NCBI GenBank assembly: GCA_037954235.1
Contig: JBBMOA010000003.1
Span: forward strand, 6,811,453-6,875,452
Length of the DNA stretch: 64,000 nt
Direction: 5' to 3'
Origin: Aulostomus chinensis
Taxonomy: Eukaryota > Chordata > Actinopteri > Syngnathiformes > Aulostomidae
Shown piece by piece: positions 24,401 to 36,900 of this stretch; positions within the stretch are counted from its first letter, which is position 1; the number at the start of each line of letters is the position of its first letter. The notes below the pieces were generated by a model. The model did no database searches. It was not told the origin of the DNA and saw only the letters and a list, made by a program, of their open reading frames with translations. The translations under genes and the position numbers were made by a program.

Positions 24401-27400
24401 GCAAGAGACAGAGAGACAAGGATGGAGAGAATACAGCCATCAAGTTCCTTTTTGTTATGATTAAATTGCCAGGATGAGGTGAGGTCTGGAATTAATCCCC
24501 TTCAGAGCCTATTTCAATGCTGCCTGTTTGAGGTATCTGCATCTGTCTAATTTTGCCATTCAGTATGCAGTGATTAATCCCCGGTTCATAGGTTTTATCA
24601 CATTGGGGATATGCAATAACTGGTGTGTGGAGCTTGATTTCAAGTCAGTGCAGCCTTCAGAATAGAAGATATTCAGTAAAAACATTTACTGGTAACCTAC
24701 AAAGTCACCATTTTGCATGAGAATACTTAAGTATGCCTTTGATGTTTTTTGGCATACTTCTTTCCCCCAAAGCATCAGAAACCCAAGCCAAGGATTACAT
24801 GTTTGTTTGCGTATTACTGTATAAGCAGAATTAGCTGTAGCATTCAAAGACACTGAGCAGTCCATGTGGTGAAAGCCAGTACTGCCCAAAATTATAGTAA
24901 AGACAGAACATGATAAATGACCTTATGTCCACCTATGCATGTATATGAACGTAACCATGGTTCTGGACTGTATTGGCAACTGATATAAAAAGGGATGACA
25001 GCTCAAGAGTTAATCAGTGAAAAATTTGTGCAAGTTGTAAGATATTGAAGTTAAAAAATATAATATAGAAGTGGTATTCACAACACATCGCTAAAAACAT
25101 ATCTATGCTTACCACAGGCAGTTGGACAAACAGGAATACTTGGTAAAAGTTGGTTTCTGTTTGTAGGATGTCAGTAAACGGATGTCTCTTCCCATGGACA
25201 TCCGCCTGCCTCCAGAGTTCCTCCAGAAACTGCAGCTGGAGAGTGAAAAGTCCCCCCTCTGCAAACCGCTCAGTCGCATGTCCCGTCGTGCTTCATTGGT
25301 TCGTACAACAAGACTACAGGTTCTATATATATTCTACCTTTATGTAAGCTCCTGTTTAACCTCAACTTCTTTGTTTTTTGTTTTCCTTTAGTCTGACATT
25401 GGATTTGGGAAGCTGGAGACATACGTGAAGCTCAGCAAACTGGGTGAGGTATGTCAATCACTCAAACACACAAATGTAGTCAGATGGTCAACAGTTACAT
25501 TTACTGCCAGCAGAAGTATGTTGAAGCCAGGCTCTGTTTGCAACTCTTCACTATACTTGTCATGTGCGCAGAGATGTACACCCAGAGATTCAGACATGTC
25601 AGAATGGGCACGACAACACTTGCAGTTCTCCAAATATAAATGAGACACACTCCTTTGCATCCATCTGGGCATTGCTTGAATCATTTTGTAACATTTTGAC
25701 AGTCCTATAGCCTGCAGCAACCTTCACTTGCTGCTCCTCTGAACGGTTGAGAGGGGCAGCCAGAAACACTAATGAGAGCTTTGTGAACAGTGAAGGTGGA
25801 GCACTCTGCTGGACAAACTGTCCTACTACACTATTTGTGAAGCATCAGAGCAGGCAAGGCAAGGCAAGGCAAGGCAATTTTATTTGTATAGCTCGTTTTC
25901 ACAAACAGTTTGTCTCAAAGGGCTTTACATGGCATCATAACAACATCCTCTGTCCTTAGACCCTCACATCGACTGAGGAAAAACTCCATAGAAAACCCTT
26001 TTAACAGGGAAAAATCTGAGAAACCTCAGGGTGAGCAACAGAGGAGGGATCCCTCACCCAGGACGGACAGACGTGCAGTAGATGTTGTTACAGACAAGAA
26101 AACAGTTTACAATGCAGAATGTGGGAAACATGGAAATGTTAATAACAGCTGAAGAAGGAAGCTTCTGGAAGGGGAGGCAGGGAGAGCAAGCCAGCTTGAT
26201 GGGGGACTGGATGGCAGACTGGTTCATGGAAGGGGAGCGCAGGCCGGTGTAACAGTGGGGAATAAGGGGGGGGGGGGGCGATGCAGGCGGCGGTTGGGGC
26301 TCTGGTGGATCTGTGGAAACACAGAGAGCTTCTCCCCATCATGTCTTTTAATATTCTTTTATTGGAAAGTTTGTCCTGGCTCTTAGAAGATATCAAGTGT
26401 GCCTTTCAGGAAGGCCCAACAAAAAGAAACACTGGAACTGCAATCAGGTCCTGATCTCGTCTGGGGCCTCATGTACAGAAGGTACATAAACAAAAATGTG
26501 GTCTACACCTCTTACCACATTGACATTCTGATGTATCCGAGAGGCAAATAACCACCACCCTCTGTGCCAACATCATGACTGATGTATGATTGTCACTCAT
26601 GGTTTTGGTCTGTGGAGGACACGTGATGCTGGGAACCTGTGAAGCCTGGGAAAAATCATCATTCCACAAAATGTTTCGCACGTCAAAGGAACAATGATTA
26701 AATATCACACACCCATCTCTGCTTTTACACACATGAATATAAAAGCATCTGTAAAAGGATGCACAACACGGCTCATTTAGCAGCATTTTCATTTCAGTCA
26801 CTAACTGTGAGATGTTTGTTCCTTTACTGAATGAACCAACTATAGAGGCGAGTGTGCCGTGAGCCTTAAGCGTGAGTGACAGCCAATGGCTTAAAATGCT
26901 GGAGTCTGGCTCAGCAGGTCCAACAGCAACTGAAAAGACTGAAGCAATATGACACTCTTGTTCATCTCCGAAATTCAGCAACCAACGTTTTAATGTGGTA
27001 TGTTTTAGGACAGCACCTCCAGAAGCTCGGGGATGATGGTGCATCCATGTTCCATTTCTTTGAGTCAGATTCCACAGTGGGAGCCCCAGTCAGAATCATT
27101 TTAATGATCTGATCCTAGTGATCTGGTGCACTGAAAAGATCACGTTTTCCGTTCTCCGCTTGCCAGAGAAGGATAATTTCAGAGGTTCAGGTTAGAAAAG
27201 CTTGAAATTACAAAGAAATATTTCATAATAATTAGTCATCTGGCCAGGAACTGAAGCTCTGATTCCCCCCCCACCCCCACTATGGGTAACTTTGACCATT
27301 TTCACCAGTGTGGCCAGGTCACAGAGGTTGCCTGTATACCTGTCTGCTAGATGTGGACTGTCATCCACATATCATGCATTTGCCCACAAACCTATGTTTG

Positions 27401-29728
27401 ACAATTGTGTTGACTGATGTTACCAAAGTAGTGAGTTAATTCATACTTCATCAGATGTGGGGGCCCTCAGTCTTTACCCAGTGCTACACATCCTTTTTAC
27501 ATGCCTGCTACACCATTAGTTCAGGACAGCCTGATAAGTGTCTGATGATGTGACGATGTGTGTAAATTCCCAAGTGTTATTCATGTGTTTAATTGCTCAA
27601 AGCTTTTATGTGATGTAAAAGATAATATTTGTGGGTTAGACCCTGGTTGGGCAGCAACAAGCCATGTATGGTTTCATGTTTTTCCTTGTACAGCATCCTT
27701 AGTTGCCTTGAAAAGCTAAATCATTTGTATTTCATTCATTACCCCTTCAGCGCCTTCTTCTTTCCTTCATTTCTATTCTCTCCTAATACTTCCCCATATT
27801 GTATCCTTCTCCTGTCCATTCTTCTGCAATTCTTTTCTGCAATGTCTCCCCACATAAAGATCTCTTTATTTTCCATTCCTATCCATTTTAGCTTTTATTT
27901 AAATTAAGAAGAGCTTGCTGATTTATAACGAATAGTTTTCTTTTGTCTCTGACACATTTAATATACCTGTGCAGGCGTTGTGGTTTCAAGAGTTTAATCT
28001 CAATTATTCCTTAGTTGATCTGAGGAGCGATTCTGAAGATTTGGACTTTGACTTACTTCCATTCCTGCAGTTCCTTTTATGTGTTCTAGATATTAGAGAG
28101 GATTGTCTGTTTTCATGTCAGCTCAGTCTTGGTTCAGATTCGGAGTGAAAGCACCATTTCTTTGTTGTCAGTTGAATAAACTTTGTATATGTTCCTCTGT
28201 GTTACAAGTAAACAAACAAAAAATCTCAAAGATACATAGATGAATAAATGCTCAGGTCAGGGCCAGAGTGGGAGGCTGTACCCCTCTGACAGGTCTTCAT
28301 CATCATTACAGCTGAAAAATTAGTGGAGACATAACTGTAAAGAATACACTACAGATGCAAGAGTGTTTATTCTCATACACAATGCCTTGCTGATAACCAA
28401 TCGTCAACTAAAATCTGTATGTTTATTCTCCCTGTGTTATAGCATTGTCAAACAGCATTCCCCGGATGTTTGATCATGTCTTTGTATAGCCAGTTAAGAA
28501 CTTAATGGCACCCCCTTTACATTTGTCTTTGGTAAGCCCTAAATGCCAGCCTTCAACAAACCTCTAAAGCAGTCAGAACATGCATTATTTGTGACAGGCC
28601 CCATGCCGCTGGCGGTGTGCTGTTCTCTCTTCTTTCATATGTGAGCTCACCCATCTCTCCACCCTACAACCTCTCCTCTCCTCGAGTTTGAGCCACCCTC
28701 CCTAGCTCTCTGGCCTACATAGGCTGGCCATACGCAATACTAAAATTTCCGTCAATAAATTAATTCATACTAAATGTACTACACACTAAATATTTCCATT
28801 ATACAGAGTAAAAACAATGAATACTGACTACAACATCCCTTACCTGAGCACAAGTAGCCAATCAAGCTCACACAAGCTCTGGCTGTTTATCTATTAACTA
28901 TCATCTGGACTCAAGAAAACTTTAATGACTGAGGTCAAGCTACGGCTAAAGCTACATCTAGCTCTGTAATGAAGGTTTAACTTCCGTTATGAGTCTACAT
29001 TTATCAACAGGTTTTGCAAAGCCAGAGAAGACCAAGGGCATTTTCACACCTGTGGTTAATTTGCTCTGGTAGAAATCAGTTGATAAGGGAGACTTGGTGC
29101 CTTTTCGTATTGGATCGCTGGTTTCATACAGGCAACATGTCAAGCACACCTAAATGTATCAACAAATGCTGAATGTAGCCCATTTACTGGTCAGAAATCA
29201 TGTGGGTTTTGCTAGCGGATAAGGGGCTAGGGGTTTGTTTTTGTTATTCAAAATGGTAACGCCTCGGTTCATGTTGCATGGCTAACAGCTGGTCCACGCC
29301 AAAGCATTCAGGTCTTGGTATGCTTGTCTTCCAAGTGCTGGAAAAAAGTTCTTGGAACTAATTCAGTGAAAATAATAAAAGCTGAGGTTCTTTTACATAA
29401 CTTCTCGTCTCATGAACAACACATTTACACACATTTTATTCTCGCAGGATGAGATGATTTGAGATGGCCACTGTAGGTGACTGGGAGCAAACCAAGAACC
29501 TACTAGACACCCTGCTCTGCTACCATGCAACCACCATTACTGATGTAGCGGAATGAAGGCACAGCTACTGGTACACAAATAACATTTCCCTCTTTCTCTC
29601 TCTGTGTTAATAGGGGACATATGCCACAGTGTTTAAAGGGCGAAGCAAACTCACAGAGAAGCTGGTGGCATTAAAAGAGATTCGTCTGGAGCATGAGGAG
29701 GGAGCTCCTTGTACTGCTATCAGAGAGG

Positions 29729-29777
<49 letters not shown>

Positions 29778-32700
29778 CATTCCTGTCATCAAGGGGACAG
29801 CAATTCTAGATTAGAACACATCATACCCTCACCTCAGGAGATCTTCCTGTGCACTGTAAAACCTGATGAGTTACCTCAACTCAAACTGTATGAGGAAACA
29901 TCCATCCATCTTCTACCACTTATCCTGTTAAGGGTCGCGGGGGGGGCTGGAGCCTATCCCAGCAACCTTCGGGCGAGAGGCGGGGTTCACCCTGGACAGG
30001 TCACCAGTCCATCGCAGGGCCAAAATACAGAGACGAACAACTATTCACGCTCACAGTCACACCTATGGTCAATTTAGAATATCCAGTCAGCCTCCCCCCA
30101 TGATGTCTTTGGACTGTGGGAGGAAGCTGGAGTACCAGAGAGAACCCACGCAGGAACAGGGAGAACATGCAGACTCCACACAGAAAGATCCCGCGCTTGA
30201 GCCGGGACTCGAACTTTGCTGTGAGGCGACAGTGCTGACCACTGCACCACCGTGCCGCCTATGAGGAAACTGATAACCTTAAACAATTCAGTGTATTAAC
30301 TCAAGCAATGTAAGAATAAAATTATTATTTGATATGCTTCACAGTAGATTGGATTCTCTAAATTGACCGTAGGTATGAATGTGAGTGTGAATGGTTGTTC
30401 ATCTCTGTATGTTGGCCCTGTGATGGACTGGCGACCTGTCCAGGGTGAACCCTGCCTCTCGCCCGTAGATGCTGGGATAGGCTCCAGCCCCCCTGCAACC
30501 CTTACTAGTAAGGAATAAGCGGAAGATGACGATGGATGGATGCTTCACAGTAACTCAAATATTTATTACTGATGTACTTTGGGTACATAAAGCTAATGTT
30601 ACCAGTTACAGTAAATTAAGTGAATTAAACCGTTAAATATTCAAGAATCTTATGCATCATTAATCCAAATATTTTTAAAATGTGTTATTAAATGTACCTG
30701 ATTTAAGTAAGATTAACTTAAATGAATAAATGTTGCCGCTTAAGCTGAACTGATTTATTTGATTTCCACTTGAGCAAACTATTACCGTACATTGTAGTTG
30801 TGACAAGCTCAACCTTTGCTGTGGCCACTTGCTTCATTTGATGAAACAGATTGCCTTGAACCATTGAATTTCTATTAACACAATCTAAAAACATAGACAT
30901 CTTACTCAATTTAAAGCATTTATTTACTTAATGTGCAATACTCATAACTGAGAACAATATATATCATTGTCCAAAAATGAAATGTTTACATCAGTAAAAT
31001 GCAAACCTTTCTTTACCCTATCAAAACAGGAGAACTTCATGATCAAGATTTAAGAAAACCACTTGAATGAAGTTAAAGAAGACACTTAGCTTCTCTGGGT
31101 TGCCCTAATTTAGAGTTTAGATTAGTCCAAACAAAATCGGCAATGAATCATCACGAAGCCTTTTGAAAAAGATTGGTCTTTCAGCACCTGCCTCATTCTG
31201 TTTCGTTTCTAATCTACACTTCTATTTTTCTTCTCGTAATTGGATGTAATCTGCCTCAAACAACCAATACATTGTGTTTTTGTATGTACTGGTTTGTTTA
31301 TCTCCCTTGTACCTGTAAAGCTACCTCAAAAGATGCTGTATAAATTCAAGCTACTACCTTTAGTATTTATTACACATGTTAGCTAATAACTGTGGTTACT
31401 AGCAAGTGTCAACAAGGTGAGGAGGAAGAGTGGCTGAAGGTTATGTTTTGAAAAGATCATTTTACTTACTTCAGAAATACTGGACCACAATAGACCTTTG
31501 TCACAGCAGCCATTTTGATATAAAAGAGTAAGTAAACATAGGTGTTACCAATGATTCTTCTTAAGGTTCAAGTCCATTCAGGGCAGACAGTCAGGGTGCA
31601 AGTTGCAACCACTATTGTTATTTTGGATGACTATCAATTTTTATGATTCATTATTTTAGCTGTAAATAAAACACAAGTAACAGAATTTATCCTTAGTTAA
31701 CTAAACAACAGAGTGATTTAATCAGCCTCTCCAAAATGCCAACTATTCATCTGACTTTTTGCTACAAAAATGAAATGAGAAATGAGAAAATTTGTGTTGA
31801 GTTTGAGAGCTGAGGAGCAGTTTGGCCAGCTATCATGTGATTGAGCTACCTCCTTGCATGATAATGCGAATAATAACGGTTGTTTTAGAGTTGTCTCCTC
31901 TTACTCATCTTGTTTTTTGGCATTTTAAACAAATTAACTGTCTCCCAGTGGAGAAATGAGTCAATCAAATCAGTTTGGGACTTGTTCACAGTGAGGTCCC
32001 CAAACATCTGGCCAATTATTTGAATTGCTTCACAATCATGCAACACGAGGCAGGTCATTGAGTTTTATTGTTTTCAGATTTAAAGTCATTTAGGAAAAAT
32101 TACCTTCTTATTGGCAGTGGCAGCCGAATGGAGCAAACTTCCAGGGTCTCTGAAACTTCTTGAAGCAGATATCTTTTAATCAGGCTCTGAAAAAGTGGAA
32201 TATAGTCTTATCGATCTGGAATGTCCTTTAATGTTTATTTCATATTTTTTAATTTGTTTTCTGTGATTTTTTTCAACATTGTACTTGCACCTGTCAGTTG
32301 ATTTTGCGTGTTGTCTGAATCAAGTATATTTAGAGACAAAGTTTACATCCATTCATCCATTTTCTATACTGCTTATCCATTAAGGGTCAAGGGGGAAACA
32401 AAGGTGGTGCTATGGTTGGCTTATGTAAGTTTCTATTGTGAATTTAAAACATTTTGGAGAAAAAAAACAGCAGAACTCCTCTCTCCTTCCTGTGTCCAAC
32501 CAGTGTCCCTGCTGAAAAACCTAAAGCATGCCAATATTGTCACACTGCACGACATCATCCATACCGAGCGCTGCCTCACGCTGGTGTTTGAGTACCTGGT
32601 GAGTAAATTCAGCTTCCAGTATTCATTTGATCAAGAGGTACTTGCCTCTTTTTAGTGGTGGACTGAGTTTGATGCTGTCATGTCTTCTAGGACAGTGACC

Positions 32701-33900
32701 TCAAACAGTACCTGGACAACTGCAGGAATCTCATGAGCATTCATAATGTCAAGGTGAGCCTTGGAGATCTGAAGCACCAGTAACTACAACAGGAGGAAGA
32801 AAACACTGTCACTTTGTCACTACAGCTCATAAATGGTCACTATTTAGTTTTGAGGTAACTTTCTGGAAAGGACAGCTCAGAATAATAATAATAATTCATA
32901 GCACTTGTATATCTAAATACCGACAGACACAACAAAACCAGTCAATAATAAACTAGAATATGGACATTATCCCCTTTGAGAGCGTCTGTCTGCTCTGGCG
33001 TGCTAGCATGTTCATTACTTACACAACAACAACAACAGATAACGCTGCAGGAAGTAGGATGTCAATAACAGCGCCAAGTCATCAAGGAGCAGGTACAGTA
33101 GGACCCCCAACCTAATTTTAATAACATTAGTATGAATGTTATGCTGCCCAAGGCTCTGAAGAGATCAGTAACCCCCCCCCCCCCCCCCACAAACACACAC
33201 ACACACACACATGTTCTGCTATATCCAACATAAATCTGAGAGACAGGAAACTGTTGGTTTAGTATGAACAGGAGCCATTTTTATTTGTTAACACTGTACC
33301 ATATGGGTATTTTTAGCTAATGGTTACTTTTACATTAGATTGCGGAATATACATTACTTGAGCACAATTTATAAATGGTCTTTGTCACACATTGTTAGGT
33401 GGGCCTGAAGTTGTCCTTCACCTTAACTCTAATCTATCCACCCCAAACTCCCCCAGTTTTCCATCCATCTTTTCTGTAACCTGAAAATTGACATGAATGC
33501 CATTGGTAAATGATTCCTAGACATATAATTAACTGCTAACTAATGGTTCACTAAGCATTTCTGATGGTTAATTTGACATTAATAACCTTTAATATGTACC
33601 TGTATTACAGTGCATAGCGAATGTATTTATTTGTTTTGCAAAGTGCTACTTTCCTTTGAAAGCACTGGACTTGTTTAAATTCTGGAACTCCATAAGTTCC
33701 AGAGACGGTAGGTTTAGTTGATTTCTTAAAGGTTTTTGTTCTCCTGCAGGTCTTCATGTTTCAGCTGCTACGAGGTCTCTCCTACTGTCACCAGAGAAAG
33801 ATCCTCCACCGAGACCTGAAGCCTCAGAACCTCTTGATCAACGATAGGGGCGAGCTCAAACTGGCAGACTTTGGTAGGAAAGGAAACACACAGGCACGCA

Positions 33901-33942
<42 letters not shown>

Positions 33943-36900
33943 ATTAGAACATCAGCACTTGGTAGTACAATAGTACTGTTACTATAACTACCATCACTTC
34001 CTGTATCTTACTAACCATGCCCTCCAGCTGGAAGCTATTTATGAAGAATTCCTTAACAAGCAGGACATGTTTACTCTGTGATGCTTCGAAACATAATAAT
34101 GTCATAATCTTTAGAAGTTTAGTTTCTGTGACAGCGTGCCATCAGTAGAGTCCAGTATATCAGAGGGAAGACACACAGCAGAAGAAGTCTGGGCTCACCA
34201 AGCAAACCTAATTACTGGTCTCTTGTATGGTCCAGGTCTGGCAAGGGCCAAGTCTGTTCCCACTAAGACCTACTCCAATGAGGTGGTAACTCTATGGTAC
34301 CGACCCCCTGACGTGTTGTTGGGCTCCACAGAATACTCTACACCCATTGACATGTGGTGAGTAGTCCTACTGCACTCCTCCCAGGAGCATCCTGGAGTAC
34401 TATCTCCCACATAGGACTTGTTAGAACTCATCAATGATAGACAATGATTAATATGAAAAAAGGACACAACAAGAAGAACTTTTCGTGTTATGGCACGATA
34501 TGTAAATGAGAAATTGTTACAATATCATGAGTGAATGTGCTAATCCTCCAACATTTCATGTAAAACAGATTTGTTGTGTATATACTGGTTGGGCCAATAG
34601 GGGAGCATCCCTATAAACATGTAAGAGTCATACTGACTGAGTGATTCCCCATTGTTGAACCAAGCATGCTTAAGTGATGTAGCACAGCAGGTGCCGCTAG
34701 CAAGCTGGATGCTAATGTCACTGACGTCCTGTTGCATCAGACAAAGGAGAATGGACAAGCTGATCATTACTTGTCCTGGGTTTTCTGCACCACAGCTGAA
34801 ATATTTAACCACTACTGACACATCCAAGCTAGTGGTAGTCCTCTGAATGATTTGGCGAGTTGGCCCAGTGGCACTGCAACCTTCATGATTTATGAGATCA
34901 AATCCTCCTGAATTCAATGTTATGCTTAATGTCAGAAGAAGCATACAGTACGGTGGAGACGGCATGGTGGTGCAGTGGTTAGCACTGTTGCCTCACAGCA
35001 AGAAGGTTCTGGGTTCGAGTTCTGGCTTGGGCACGGGATCTTTCTGTGTGGAGTCTGCATGTTCTCCCTATACCTGCATGGGTTCTCGCCAGGGACTCCA
35101 GCTTCTTGACACCGTCCAAAGACATGTAATTGGGGACTAGGATAATTGGATACTCTAAATTGACCGTAGGTATGAATGTGAGTGTGAATGGTTGTCTGTC
35201 TGTAAGTGTTGGCCCTGCGATGGACTGGTGACCTGTCCAGGGTGAACCCTGCCTCTCGCCCGAAAGCTGCTGGGATAGGCTCCAGCCCCCCATGACCCTT
35301 AACAGGATAAGTGGAAGACAGTGGATGGATGGATGGATGGATGGCATACGGTGGCCCTGGGGGGCAAAACACAACGACATTTCCCAAAACACAACGACAT
35401 TTCACAAAACACATTTCAGATTACGGAAAGGGTAGGGGCAACATTCTTGTTTGTGATTGGACGAACCCAAGTTTGGCGACAGTTCAGTTATGTCATGTCC
35501 TTTTCCTTTCACGTACTACTCCCAGCAGCATCCTTGCGCGAATTTTAAACTGATTTTGAAAGGATGGAAGAGGATATTGAAACCATAAGGGACTATTTTA
35601 AAACCGCTGATAACTAACAAGGGTGGCTAACTGGCCAATCGTTGGCAGCTATTGTCCCGTTCTCTGTTCCACAGTCTGTGTGCAGTCTCAAGGGAATAAC
35701 GCAGACACCTCTACAGTTGATGAAGTTGTTTTTTATTTCTTCAGGGTTGTTTTTTGTAGGTCCACATTTGAGCCACATGATTCTGCGGGAGAACCCATCT
35801 ATGCAGCCAGATATCGTCATGCCACACAGTTTTAATTTGTCAAACCCGTCTACATGCCACCAGTAATTTGGACCCATAGACTAGTACGTGCGTCTAATGA
35901 AAATACGATGTGTCCGTGAGAAGGTCCCGCATGGGTTCAGTTCTTAAAGCATCCACATTACCGTGTCCCTTTTAACACAGAGGCCATATTTATGCTTTAA
36001 AGTCAAACACATAGTCCTGTATCCAGACATCTGTCCAGGTTCACACAGCTCTGATAAAATAGCCCTTCTGATGTGACTTGTTGAAGAGTTGCTGCCCCAT
36101 CTCCTCGGTCCTGAATTTTTCAAACGCGCTTTCAGAGTTCCACAGGGACATTTTAATGTCATGATATGTTGAAAGCATATTGACAAATACGTTGTATGAA
36201 TGTCCTTTCTTAAAATATTTCGTTATGATTTCAACATCCTCTTCCATCCTTTCAAACTCAGTTTAAAATTGGTGCAAGGACGCTGCTCAGAGTAGTACAC
36301 AAACGGAACAGGAAATGACATAATTGAACTGCATCCAATCACAAACAAGAATGTTGTCCCTACCCTTTCCGTAATCTGAAATGTCGTCTTTTGTCAAATG
36401 GACTCAATTTTATATAGCGCTTTTCTACCTTAGCGGCACTCAAAGCGCTTTACAGTGTCATCTCATTCACCCATTCACACACACACTCACGGTGGAGGCT
36501 GCCATGCAAGGCGCCAACCTACTTATCAGGAGCAATTATGGGTTCAGTTTCTTGCTCAAGGACACTTTGACATGGTCACCGGGGTCGAGGATCGAACCAG
36601 CGACCCTTTGGTTGCTAGACGACCACTCTACCCCCTGAGCCATGCCGCCCGTTGTGTTTTGTGAAATGTCGTTGTGCTTTGTGAAATGTCGTCTTTCGTC
36701 AAATGTCATTGTGTTTAATGAAATGTTTTTGTGTTTTGGGAAATGTCGTTGTGTTTTGCCCATCAGGGCCACCGTTCAAGCAGGAGAGGGGTGGAATCAT
36801 TCACCTAAGTCAGTCAGAGAAATATTTCCACTTCGTCATGTTTTGGTGAATTTGGTGAACTTACTCATCATAAGTGAGATTTTTTCACATAGATTCTGAT

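Larger units (their letters stand above)
35348..36775 (-). mobile_element. DNA transposon with long inverted repeats and broken integrase-like gene
   Basis: The ends ACGGTGGCCCTG (35348-35359) and CAGGGCCACCGT (36764-36775) are perfect inverses. Similarity continues inward through AAAACACAACGACATTTCCC blocks to GGATGGAAGAGGATATTGAA on the left against TTCAACATCCTCTTCCATCC on the right. The minus strand from 36247 encodes MEEDVEIITKYFKK, then in a shifted frame GQMSGYRTMCLTLKHKYGL, and after in-frame stops at 35944-35946 and 35881-35883 WWHVDGFDKLKLCG and HTDCGTENG. These are marks of the DDE-integrase-like proteins found in fish transposons. The C-terminal third is missing, so this copy is inactive. 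A SINE is nested in its right arm. Confidence 0.75.

Noticed and set aside
26469..27044. 191-codon minus-strand open reading frame, the longest in the window
   Set aside because: It lies inside a cdk18 intron, has no recognisable domain, no splice or start context, and an irregular Cys/His-rich composition. More likely chance or old repeat DNA.
34963..35030. SINE heads look like tRNA genes (A and B boxes)
   Set aside because: The heads lack a foldable acceptor stem and continue into a repeat body. They are tRNA-derived retrotransposons, not functional tRNA genes.
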